Assembly: GCA_944323495.1 (NCBI GenBank)
Contig: CALUSZ010000210.1
Coordinates: 1 to 5,215 of the forward strand
DNA: 5,215 nucleotides
From: Candidatus Gastranaerophilales bacterium
GTDB lineage: Bacteria; Cyanobacteriota; Vampirovibrionia; Gastranaerophilales; Gastranaerophilaceae
Direction: 5' to 3'
Shown here: positions 1-5,200 of the stretch, one piece after another
Layout of the letters: the number at the start of each line of letters is the position of its first letter
Position numbering within the stretch: position 1 is the stretch's first letter
Position numbers and translations under genes: made by a program
Notes under the pieces: generated by a model
Databases searched by the model: none
Told to the model about the DNA's origin: nothing
What the model saw: the letters and a program-made list of their open reading frames with translations, nothing else

Positions 1-54
1 AAGTTTTTTCTGAATATTTTGTGCTTGTTTCATCATATTCATCATGTTCATCAT
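1..54 (-). CDS. ybaB: YbaB/EbfC-family nucleoid-associated protein, N-terminal fragment (gene runs off the window)
   Basis: Only the first 18 codons are present, reading MMNMMNMMKQAQNIQKKL, and the frame is still open at base 1. The core MKQAQ-(N)-IQKK resembles the N-terminal helix of YbaB/EbfC proteins (typically LMKQAQQMQEKM). These are small dimeric DNA-binding proteins of about 100 residues associated with the nucleoid. The start at 54 is supported by a strong Shine-Dalgarno sequence (AAAGGAGG) 8-10 nt upstream, although several in-frame ATG codons follow. The gene lies 16 nt after the yebC stop, so the two are almost certainly co-transcribed. In many bacteria ybaB instead sits between dnaX and recR. 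The family call rests on a short motif, so it is likely rather than proven. Confidence 0.72.
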   Translation of the reverse strand, partial: MMNMMNMMKQAQNIQKKL

Positions 55-55
55 A
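29..55 (-). repeat. Three tandem 9-bp repeats in the 5' end of ybaB
   Basis: On the plus strand TTCATCATR occurs three times in direct succession (29-37, 38-46, 47-55), differing only in the last base. Read on the minus strand the repeat covers the start codon and encodes Met-Met-Asn, Met-Met-Asn, Met-Met. A gain or loss of one unit would keep the reading frame. Confidence 0.8.
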
Positions 56-62
56 ATTAGTA

Positions 63-72
63 CTCCTCCTTT
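63..72 (-). promoter_or_regulatory. Strong ribosome binding site of ybaB overlapping the yebC stop codon
   Basis: The minus strand reads TAAAGGAGGAG. The TAA is the yebC stop codon (73-71) and it runs directly into AAAGGAGGAG, a near-perfect Shine-Dalgarno sequence 8-10 nt before the ATG at 54. It fixes the ybaB start and means ribosomes terminating on yebC sit on the ybaB initiation site, so the two genes are probably translationally coupled. Confidence 0.8.
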
Positions 73-829
73 AGATTTGGTTTTCTATTTTTGCCATTAA
101 GTCGTCATCAATATCAAAATTTGCATATACATTTTGAACATCATCGTGTTCTTCTAACCTGCTTAAAAGCCTCATAATATTGATAGCTGTTTTTTCATCA
201 GTAACTTCGATTGTATTTTGCGGAATTCTTGTAAATTCAGCCGAAGTTGATTTAAAGCCTTCTGCTTCAAGCCCTTCTGCAACAGGCTGAAGATTCGGTA
301 TTGTTGTATAAACCTTGTATTCATCATCTTCTTCAACAATATCTTCTGCATCAAGATTTATTGCTGCTTCAAATAATTTTTCGTAATCAATACCTTCTTT
401 ATCAAAAGTTATGCAACCTTTTTTGTCAAACATCCAGCCGACACAGCCTGTTTCGCCCAGGTTACCGTTAAATTTAGTAAAATAACTTCTTATATCTCCT
501 GCGGTTCTGTTTTTATTATCAGTCATCGCTTCAATAACAACAGCAACTCCGCCGGCTGCATATCCTTCATAAGTCATCTCATCATAATTTTCTTGAGAGC
601 CTGCGCCAGATCCTTTTTCGATAGCTCTTTTAATATTATCGTTAGGTAGTCCTGCAGCTTTTGCCTTTTCAATAGCAGTCCTTAATCTAAAATTCCCCGC
701 CGGATCAGGCCCGCCGAGTTTAGATGCAACAATAATTTCTCTTGAAAATTTTTGAAATTCTGCAGCTCTTAGAGAGTCTGTTTTAGCCTTTTTATGCTTA
801 ATAGTTGACCATTTCGAGTGTCCGCTCAT
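71..829 (-). CDS. yebC: YebC/TACO1-family regulator or translation factor
   Basis: This 252-residue protein is full length for the YebC/PmpR/TACO1 family (about 240-250). Family motifs appear in order: GHSKW at residues 3-7, DPAGNFRLR at 42-50, NDNIKRAI at 63-70, TDNKNRTA at 103-110, GNLGETGCVGWMF at 122-134 and VQNVYANFDI at 231-240. The family has a helical N-terminal domain followed by two alpha/beta domains. It is cytoplasmic and was long annotated as a transcriptional regulator. More recent work on YebC and mitochondrial TACO1 points to relief of ribosome stalling at proline-rich sequences. Which role applies here cannot be read from sequence. The start is supported by AAAGGGGA at 842-835, about 6 nt before the ATG, and by the universally placed MSGHSKW. 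It is the first gene of a unit with ybaB and has its own promoter (866-894). Several motifs look cyanobacterial, from memory. Confidence 0.96.
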   Translation of the reverse strand: MSGHSKWSTIKHKKAKTDSLRAAEFQKFSREIIVASKLGGPDPAGNFRLRTAIEKAKAAGLPNDNIKRAIEKGSGAGSQENYDEMTYEGYAAGGVAVVIEAMTDNKNRTAGDIRSYFTKFNGNLGETGCVGWMFDKKGCITFDKEGIDYEKLFEAAINLDAEDIVEEDDEYKVYTTIPNLQPVAEGLEAEGFKSTSAEFTRIPQNTIEVTDEKTAINIMRLLSRLEEHDDVQNVYANFDIDDDLMAKIENQI

Positions 830-865
830 AAAAATCCCCTTTGTTTGTCTGATTATTGCTTTTTT

Positions 866-894
866 ATCATACCTAAAACCAGTTTTTATGGCAA
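866..894 (-). promoter_or_regulatory. Sigma70-type promoter of yebC-ybaB
   Basis: On the minus strand a -35 box TTGCCA (894-889, 5 of 6 matches to TTGACA) is followed after exactly 17 bp by a -10 box TATGAT (871-866, 5 of 6 matches to TATAAT). Transcription would start near 858-860, giving a leader of roughly 30 nt that contains the yebC ribosome binding site. This is the best promoter match in the 830-975 intergenic region. Confidence 0.68.
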
Positions 895-940
895 GTAGCA
901 GAGGTAAATCATATATCCGTATTATTTTTTTTATTCAATT

Positions 941-969
941 TTGATTTTTTATGCAAACTATATTAAGAT
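941..969 (+). promoter_or_regulatory. Weak candidate promoter for the CNNM/CBS membrane protein gene
   Basis: TTGATT (941-946) and TAAGAT (964-969) are 17 bp apart, each with four of six consensus matches. An overlapping alternative -10 is TATATT (959-964), without a good -35. Either would start transcription at about 970-977, leaving almost no leader before the ATG at 976. The surrounding sequence is so T-rich that chance matches are expected. Confidence 0.3.
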
Positions 970-975
970 AAGTAA

Positions 976-2277
976 ATGATAATTTTAAACACCGCGATAA
1001 TAATATTTTTATTATTTTTAAATGGATTTTTTGTTGCTGCGGAATTTGCATTTGTAGGGGTTAGAAAAACCAGAATACAGCAGCTTTCAAATGAAGGTAA
1101 TTTTGATGCGAAACTTGCGATGGACGGATTAAAGAATCTGGACAGATATATTGCAGCTGTACAGCTCGGAATTACAATTTCAAGCCTTGGTATCGGCTGG
1201 GTTGGAGAATCTACTTTAGCTAAATTAATCCACCCGTTGTTTCAGTTTTTGCCGACAAAAGCTGACATGGTTGCAACTCATACGGTTTCTGTCACGATAG
1301 CGTTTGTATTGATAACTGTTTTGCATGTTGTAATCGGTGAATTGATGCCCAAGTCAATTGCTCTTCAGTATTCCGAAAAAACAACTCTCTGGGTTGCAAA
1401 ACCTATGTTTGTTATAACCAGATTATTTGCTCCTATGATTGTTATCTTAAACGGTCTTGGGAATTTTTTATTGAAAATGTGCAGAATTGAACCTGCTAAT
1501 ACTCATCATATGGTGCACTCCACAGAAGAACTCAATATGTTGATTGATGCAAGCTGTAAGGGAGGAGTTTTAAACGAAAAAGAAGCCGAAATTTTGCAGA
1601 ATGTTTTTAAATTTTCGGATTTAACAGCAGGCCAAATTATGACTCCGAGACCTGATATGGTTTGTATTTCAGCAGCATCTTCTTTAGATGAGATTAATGA
1701 TTTGATTATTGAAAACCAGTACACCAGATATCCTGTCTACGATGGCAGCCTCGATAATATTTTAGGTTTTATACACGTTAAGGATATTTATCCGTTATTA
1801 GTTAAACACAAGGAATTTTCAATATCATCTCTTCTTAGGGAGCCAATTTTTGTTCCGGAGACAATGCCCATTGATAATTTGGCATTAGAGTTCAAAAAAC
1901 ATAGATTTCAAATGGCAGTAGTAATTGATGAATTTGGCGGTACAAGCGGGCTTGTTACTCATGAAGATGTCATGGAAGAGATATTAGGCGAAGTTCAAGA
2001 TGAGTTTGATGAAGAAGAGGCTGAAATAAAGAAAATTGATGAACATTCTTATGAAGTTTGCGGAAAAATGCGGCTTGATGAATTTTGTGAATACTTTGAT
2101 ATTAATATATCAGACGAAGATATAAATACCGTTGGCGGTTATTTCATTAAAAATCTCGGGCGAATTGCCGAAAGTAATGACTCATTTGAAGATAAATTCT
2201 TCAAATACTGTGTAACAAAAACAGATTCCGGCAGAATACTATCTCTAAGAATCGAAAGAGTTGAAGCTAAGGCCTGA
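976..2277 (+). CDS. CNNM/CorB-type membrane protein with paired CBS domains ('hemolysin family')
   Basis: This 433-residue protein has the standard three-part architecture of the family. Residues 1-170 form the CNNM (DUF21) membrane domain, with hydrophobic segments near 2-25, 58-75, 100-122 and 138-166. Its signatures are LNGFFVAAEFAFV (15-27), VQLGITISSLGIGWVGE (62-78) and GELMPKS (121-127). A CBS pair spans about 208-345, with MTPRPDM at 222-228, RYPVYDG at 251-257 and VVIDEFGGTSGLVTHEDVME at 315-334. A CorC/HlyC-type C-terminal domain occupies about 353-430. Characterised relatives are Mg2+ transporters or efflux-linked proteins regulated by nucleotide binding to the CBS pair, in the cytoplasmic membrane. 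The 'hemolysin' name is historical, and transport of Mg2+ or another divalent cation is an inference from family. A TAA stop lies immediately upstream in frame, so 976 is the earliest ATG, and the first membrane helix begins there. The Shine-Dalgarno match is weak. It appears monocistronic. Confidence 0.93.
   Translation: MIILNTAIIIFLLFLNGFFVAAEFAFVGVRKTRIQQLSNEGNFDAKLAMDGLKNLDRYIAAVQLGITISSLGIGWVGESTLAKLIHPLFQFLPTKADMVATHTVSVTIAFVLITVLHVVIGELMPKSIALQYSEKTTLWVAKPMFVITRLFAPMIVILNGLGNFLLKMCRIEPANTHHMVHSTEELNMLIDASCKGGVLNEKEAEILQNVFKFSDLTAGQIMTPRPDMVCISAASSLDEINDLIIENQYTRYPVYDGSLDNILGFIHVKDIYPLLVKHKEFSISSLLREPIFVPETMPIDNLALEFKKHRFQMAVVIDEFGGTSGLVTHEDVMEEILGEVQDEFDEEEAEIKKIDEHSYEVCGKMRLDEFCEYFDINISDEDINTVGGYFIKNLGRIAESNDSFEDKFFKYCVTKTDSGRILSLRIERVEAKA
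2267..2277. other. Tail-to-tail 11-bp overlap of two convergent genes
   Basis: The plus-strand gene ends in TGA at 2275-2277 and the minus-strand dehydrogenase ends in TAG at 2269-2267, so each coding region runs past the other's stop. No hairpin followed by a T-run is evident on either strand around the junction. Transcripts must therefore end inside, and antisense to, the opposing gene, or end by a factor-dependent mechanism. Confidence 0.9.
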
Positions 2278-3298
2278 TAAGAAATTTTATTGCGTCACCC
2301 TTAATGTGTCTTTGCATTGCGTATTCTACTTTTTCTAGTGGTAATTCTTCTGTTATTAATTTTTCGACTTCAATTTCACCGGACGCAATTAAATCCAGAG
2401 CCTGTCTGAAATACTTAGGCGTATGGTGAAAAACGCTCATTAATCTAATATCGCCGTAATGCATTTTTGTAGTATCTATACTAACTTTTGAACCTGATTT
2501 ACACCCTCCAAAGAAGTGAACAGTTCCGCCCGGTCTTACACAGGAGAATACGAGTTCCCATATCTCCGGCATGCCGACACATTCTATTGCAACATCAAGT
2601 CCTTTTTTTTCATCAGAGAAATCTTTAAATATTTTTTCAGGATTTGAATATTTTTTTAAATCTACTATCTCGTCAGCCTGGGCAAATTCTTCTGCGAGTT
2701 TTAGTTTTATAGGATTTCTTCCTGCAACAATAACTCTAGCACCTTTTAATTTGCAAAGCCTTGCAAACATTAAGCCTATAGGTCCAATCCCTATAACTCC
2801 AACGCTCTGTCCCGGCTTAATTCCGGTTCTTTCAACACCATGCACAACATTTGCTAATGGTTCGGAAAAAGCAGCTTTCTCAAACGGCAGGCTTGGCGGT
2901 AAGATGAGGGTATTTTTTCTTACGATTCTCTCCGGAACAACTATATATTCGGCATACGCTCCGTTTAGTAAATCCAGATTTTCACAAAGGTTATATTCAC
3001 CCCTCTTGCAATAAAAACATTCGCCGCAAGGAGCTGAATTTGCGCATACAACTCTGTCTCCAACCTTTACATTTTTTACTCCGTCTGTAATTTTTGTTAC
3101 TATTCCGGAAAATTCATGCCCAAAACCTGATGGAACTTGTTTTATTAAAACAGGGTGTCCGCGTCTATATGTTTTCACGTCGGTTCCGCAAGTCAGTGCT
3201 GCTTCAACTTTGACTAAAATCTCACCCTTAGCCAGAGGCTTTATCATTGTATCTTCATACTTTATATTTTGCGGTCCGTAAAATAATACTGCTTTCAT
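2267..3298 (-). CDS. Zinc-dependent medium-chain alcohol/polyol dehydrogenase
   Basis: This 343-residue protein is full length for the sorbitol/threonine dehydrogenase-like branch of the medium-chain family. Catalytic zinc ligands are C37 (CGTD), H61-E62 within GHEFSG, and probably E146 in SEPLAN. Structural zinc ligands C91, C94, C97 and C105 are all present. The Rossmann fold shows GIGPIG at 170-175. After the second beta strand, where NAD-specific members usually have Asp, this protein has AGRN (192-195), which suggests NADP(H) preference by inference. The reaction is alcohol/ketone interconversion, but the substrate cannot be assigned. The gene starts 2 nt after the ompH stop with only a weak ribosome binding site (an AGG further upstream), so it is probably read from the same mRNA. 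Its last codons overlap the convergent CNNM/CBS gene. It is cytoplasmic and metabolically unrelated to its envelope neighbours as far as sequence shows. Confidence 0.93.
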   Translation of the reverse strand: MKAVLFYGPQNIKYEDTMIKPLAKGEILVKVEAALTCGTDVKTYRRGHPVLIKQVPSGFGHEFSGIVTKITDGVKNVKVGDRVVCANSAPCGECFYCKRGEYNLCENLDLLNGAYAEYIVVPERIVRKNTLILPPSLPFEKAAFSEPLANVVHGVERTGIKPGQSVGVIGIGPIGLMFARLCKLKGARVIVAGRNPIKLKLAEEFAQADEIVDLKKYSNPEKIFKDFSDEKKGLDVAIECVGMPEIWELVFSCVRPGGTVHFFGGCKSGSKVSIDTTKMHYGDIRLMSVFHHTPKYFRQALDLIASGEIEVEKLITEELPLEKVEYAMQRHIKGDAIKFLIRP

Positions 3299-3300
3299 TA

Positions 3301-3753
3301 CTATTTGATTACCTGTAATACAGATGCTGTGATGTCGTCACCGCCGCATATAACGCCTGATTTCGGAAGAACCATTGTATAGCCGAGTTCCGTAGCCTTC
3401 TTAGTTATTTGAGCTGTAATAGCTGCATCAGCAGCTTTTAATTTTGCGGCATAATCTTTTGCATTTGCTTCTCTCTTTGAAGCCAGCTGTTTTTCATACG
3501 ATTCTGCTAATGATTTTTTCTTCTTAGCATCAGTTTGTTTGTTTACATCAGCCTGAGCGTTTTTTATAAAATTAGTCAATTCTTTGTTCTTAGCTTCCTG
3601 GGCTTTCTTTAAAGCTTTAACCTGAGAAGAAGCTGCTACAACTTTTTGTATATCAACAACTGCAATTTTCTGAGCCTGAGGTGCTGCCATAACTGATGTT
3701 GTAAAAAGAACCAATGCAGCTGTAGATAATGTGATAATTTTCTTTAACTTCAT
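3301..3753 (-). CDS. OmpH/Skp-family periplasmic chaperone
   Basis: This 150-residue protein starts with a classical signal peptide: basic MKLKK, hydrophobic core about 6-20, and a likely cleavage after VMA (residue 23). The mature region opens with KIAVVDIQKVVAAS (29-42), the first beta strand and helix typical of OmpH/Skp. A long lysine- and alanine-rich coiled-coil arm pair follows at about 43-120, turning near the KKKK at 77-80. It closes with a strand segment, GYTMVLPKSGVICGGDDIT (124-142). Skp is a trimeric periplasmic holdase that carries unfolded outer-membrane proteins. Function here is by family and architecture, and remote family members are less studied. The start codon overlaps the lgt stop (ATGA, 3753-3750), with AAAGG about 8 nt upstream. 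A promoter candidate inside lgt (3796-3823) may give it extra expression. It is not beside bamA or lpxD, its neighbours in many Gram-negatives. Confidence 0.87.
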   Translation of the reverse strand: MKLKKIITLSTAALVLFTTSVMAAPQAQKIAVVDIQKVVAASSQVKALKKAQEAKNKELTNFIKNAQADVNKQTDAKKKKSLAESYEKQLASKREANAKDYAAKLKAADAAITAQITKKATELGYTMVLPKSGVICGGDDITASVLQVIK

Positions 3754-4529
3754 AATAAACCCTTTCTCTTAGCTAAGACAATAATTGATACAATTATTAT
3801 ACATACGGACATAAATATTGCAACTGGCATTCCAAAAACATATCTCACACTATCCAGCCGTATAGACTCCACAATTATTCTTACAATAGAGTAAAGTATC
3901 AAATATATTAATGTAAGGTTTCCTTCCTGTTTAATTTTATCGGTTTTTATAAGATAAAATAATACTCCAAAAATAACTAAATCCAGAATACTTTCGTACA
4001 AAAACGCCGGGTGAAAGTATTCATACTCCTGATAGGGAACAGGTCTGTATTGCGGTGCAATATATAACTTCCATGGAAGATTTGTCGGGCCGCCAAAGGC
4101 TTCCGAATTGAAAAAATTTCCCCATCTCCCGACCGCTTGCGCAAGAGAAAGCCCGAGGACTGATACATCACATAGTTTAGATAATTTAATTCCCCGCCTG
4201 TTTGAAAATAACCACAGGCCTAAAATACCGCCTATCATAGCTCCGTGGATTGAAATCCCGCCATGCCTTATTGCTAAGATTTCTGTCGGAAATCTTAAGT
4301 AAAAATCATAATTTAAAGCGCAGTAATAAAGTCTTGCTCCGATTATACCGAATATTATAAAATACGGAGCCATATCTATAATGGTTTCTTTTTTTAAGCC
4401 GAAAAACTTTGTGCCTGCCCAATCGGATACAAGCGTCCCGATTGTTATTGCAATTGCCATTATAACGCCATAATAATATATATTAACCCCAAAGATTGTG
4501 CATATTATTTGTGATGGAGACGTAAACAT
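3750..4529 (-). CDS. lgt: Prolipoprotein diacylglyceryl transferase
   Basis: Lgt transfers the diacylglyceryl group from phosphatidylglycerol to the lipobox cysteine of prolipoproteins at the cytoplasmic membrane, the first step of lipoprotein maturation. The 259-residue product is normal in length, with about seven hydrophobic segments (near 12-34, 52-70, 93-107, 121-134, 180-195, 204-222, 231-254). The Lgt signature GRWGNFFNSEAFG is at 134-146, with the invariant Arg135, Asn138, Asn141, Glu143 and Gly146. SIHGAMIGG at 93-101 carries His95, which I align with E. coli His103. HPAFLYES is at 173-180 and RIIVESIR at 217-224. The ATG follows the upstream TAA with no gap and has only a weak purine-rich ribosome binding site, so translation is probably coupled to the lipoprotein gene. 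It overlaps ompH by 4 nt downstream. Confidence 0.97.
   Translation of the reverse strand: MFTSPSQIICTIFGVNIYYYGVIMAIAITIGTLVSDWAGTKFFGLKKETIIDMAPYFIIFGIIGARLYYCALNYDFYLRFPTEILAIRHGGISIHGAMIGGILGLWLFSNRRGIKLSKLCDVSVLGLSLAQAVGRWGNFFNSEAFGGPTNLPWKLYIAPQYRPVPYQEYEYFHPAFLYESILDLVIFGVLFYLIKTDKIKQEGNLTLIYLILYSIVRIIVESIRLDSVRYVFGMPVAIFMSVCIIIVSIIVLAKRKGLL
3780..3798. repeat. Perfect 8-bp inverted repeat at the internal ompH promoter
   Basis: AATAATTG (3780-3787) and CAATTATT (3791-3798) are perfect reverse complements separated by ATA. On the minus strand the palindrome begins within the -10 box at 3801-3796 and covers the expected start of transcription, where a repressor operator often lies. It is wholly inside lgt, in codons for Ile, Val and Ser of the last membrane helix, so biased Ile codon use could also have produced it by chance. 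Confidence 0.6.
3796..3823 (-). promoter_or_regulatory. Candidate internal promoter for the ompH-like gene, inside lgt
   Basis: On the minus strand a -35-like TTGCAA (3823-3818, four of six matches) is followed after 16 bp by a perfect TATAAT (3801-3796). Initiation would fall near 3788-3790, about 36 nt before the ompH ATG, and the ompH ribosome binding site would lie in that leader. The position is right for a secondary promoter that raises chaperone expression relative to lgt. The sequence is AT-rich membrane-helix coding, which lowers confidence. Confidence 0.45.
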
Positions 4530-5138
4530 TTATTCTTCTTCTGCCTTTGATAAAGTATCATCTTTAACGTTAATAGAATCGTCGCACTCTTTTATTAATT
4601 CTTCTATTGTTGCTTTATCTTCACAATCCGGTTTCATCTCAAGATATTTCTTTAAATTTTCAGATGCAGATTTTTTAAGTTCATTAGCCTTTGTCTTTGA
4701 CTCAACTGCATCTGTTCTTTTTTCGGCTTCCATCAAAACATTTCTTTCATTAACATTTTCAGCAGTTGCCGCATCGTCTTCTAATTTTTCATTAGCTTGT
4801 TCATTAATCTCATCAGCCCATTCGGATTGTGCAACCCCTAATGAATAATAAAAATCGGCATAATCAGGTTTAATCTTTATGCCGTTTTCCAATGCTTCAA
4901 TAGCTTTATCATATTTTTTAGCGTTAATAGCAGCAACACCAAGATTATAATGTGTTTCATACATTGTAGCATCAAGGTCAATACTTGCCTGTAATCTGTT
5001 CATTGCAGATTCGTAATCACCTTTTTGCATAAATTCAGCTGCTTTATTATTTAATTCCTGTACTGCAATATTATTGATACAGGCAGTCGAAATAACCGCT
5101 ATCGCAAGTACCGATACAATCATTAACGCTTTTTTCAT
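4530..5138 (-). CDS. TPR-repeat lipoprotein with a charged helical insert
   Basis: No specific family is recognised. From the ATG at 5138 the product has 202 residues. It has a signal peptide with basic MKK, hydrophobic 4-16 and a lipobox-like ISTAC ending in Cys20. The Ser at -3 is less usual than Leu but fits the broad lipoprotein pattern. Two TPR units follow at about 27-59 (Gly40-Asp-Tyr) and 60-93 (YNLGVA, KKYDKAIEAL, KIKPD). A third TPR has helix A at about 94-109 (FYYSLGVAQSEWAD) and helix B at about 153-171 (ENLKKYLEMKPD), separated by some 43 residues rich in Glu, Lys, Asn and Ala that are probably helical. The tail is acidic. TPRs usually mediate protein-protein contacts, so it is probably a membrane-anchored scaffold on the periplasmic side; its partner is unknown. 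It is the first gene of the operon and abuts lgt (TAAATG). Confidence 0.85.
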   Translation of the reverse strand: MKKALMIVSVLAIAVISTACINNIAVQELNNKAAEFMQKGDYESAMNRLQASIDLDATMYETHYNLGVAAINAKKYDKAIEALENGIKIKPDYADFYYSLGVAQSEWADEINEQANEKLEDDAATAENVNERNVLMEAEKRTDAVESKTKANELKKSASENLKKYLEMKPDCEDKATIEELIKECDDSINVKDDTLSKAEEE

Positions 5139-5149
5139 ATCAACTAATT

Positions 5150-5154
5150 CCCTC
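5150..5154 (-). promoter_or_regulatory. Ribosome binding site that decides the lipoprotein start
   Basis: GAGGG on the minus strand lies 11 nt before the ATG at 5138. The frame also opens at a TTG at 5156, but this ribosome binding site would then fall inside the coding region, overlapping that TTG codon. The TTG start would also add MRELVD with two acidic residues ahead of the basic n-region of the signal peptide. The ATG at 5138 gives a normal lipoprotein signal sequence and is preferred. Confidence 0.7.
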
Positions 5155-5171
5155 AACTCTATTATTCTGGT

Positions 5172-5200
5172 ATTCTAATACACATTGTCCAAATAATCAA
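5172..5200 (-). promoter_or_regulatory. Sigma70-type promoter of the lipoprotein-lgt-ompH-dehydrogenase operon
   Basis: On the minus strand TTGATT (5200-5195, four of six matches) and TAGAAT (5177-5172, five of six) are separated by exactly 17 bp. Transcription would start near 5164-5166, giving a leader of about 27 nt to the ATG at 5138 and only about 9 nt to the alternative TTG at 5156. Upstream sequence is cut off by the window edge, so other promoters cannot be excluded. Confidence 0.55.

Noticed and set aside
875..886. Small inverted repeat AAAAC-CA-GTTTT in the spacer of the yebC promoter
   Set aside because: Five-base AT-rich arms are expected by chance here and do not justify an operator call.
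921..950. T-rich tract on the plus strand, considered as a terminator or phased bend
   Set aside because: No GC-containing stem precedes it, no gene ends into it, and the A/T runs are not spaced at helical intervals.
1506..1724. Short open frames antisense to or in alternative frames of real genes (also at 172-354, 3977-4171 and 4108-4302)
   Set aside because: Each lies wholly within a well-supported gene, has no recognisable motif, and has a composition that follows from the overlapping gene.
2571..3014. A 147-codon open frame on the plus strand inside the dehydrogenase gene
   Set aside because: It is fully antisense to an intact gene with all zinc ligands. Its product is Ser/Pro/Phe-rich low-complexity sequence without a recognisable domain, and no ribosome binding site argues for it.
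4498..4848. A 116-codon open frame on the plus strand opposite the TPR lipoprotein gene
   Set aside because: It is the antisense of Glu/Lys-rich codons, which gives a Ser/Phe-rich product. It has no domain and spans the tight lipoprotein-lgt junction.
5139..5156. TTG start at 5156 for the lipoprotein, adding MRELVD
   Set aside because: It would overlap the GAGGG ribosome binding site, leave only about a 9-nt leader from the predicted promoter, and place acidic residues ahead of the signal peptide. The ATG at 5138 is better.
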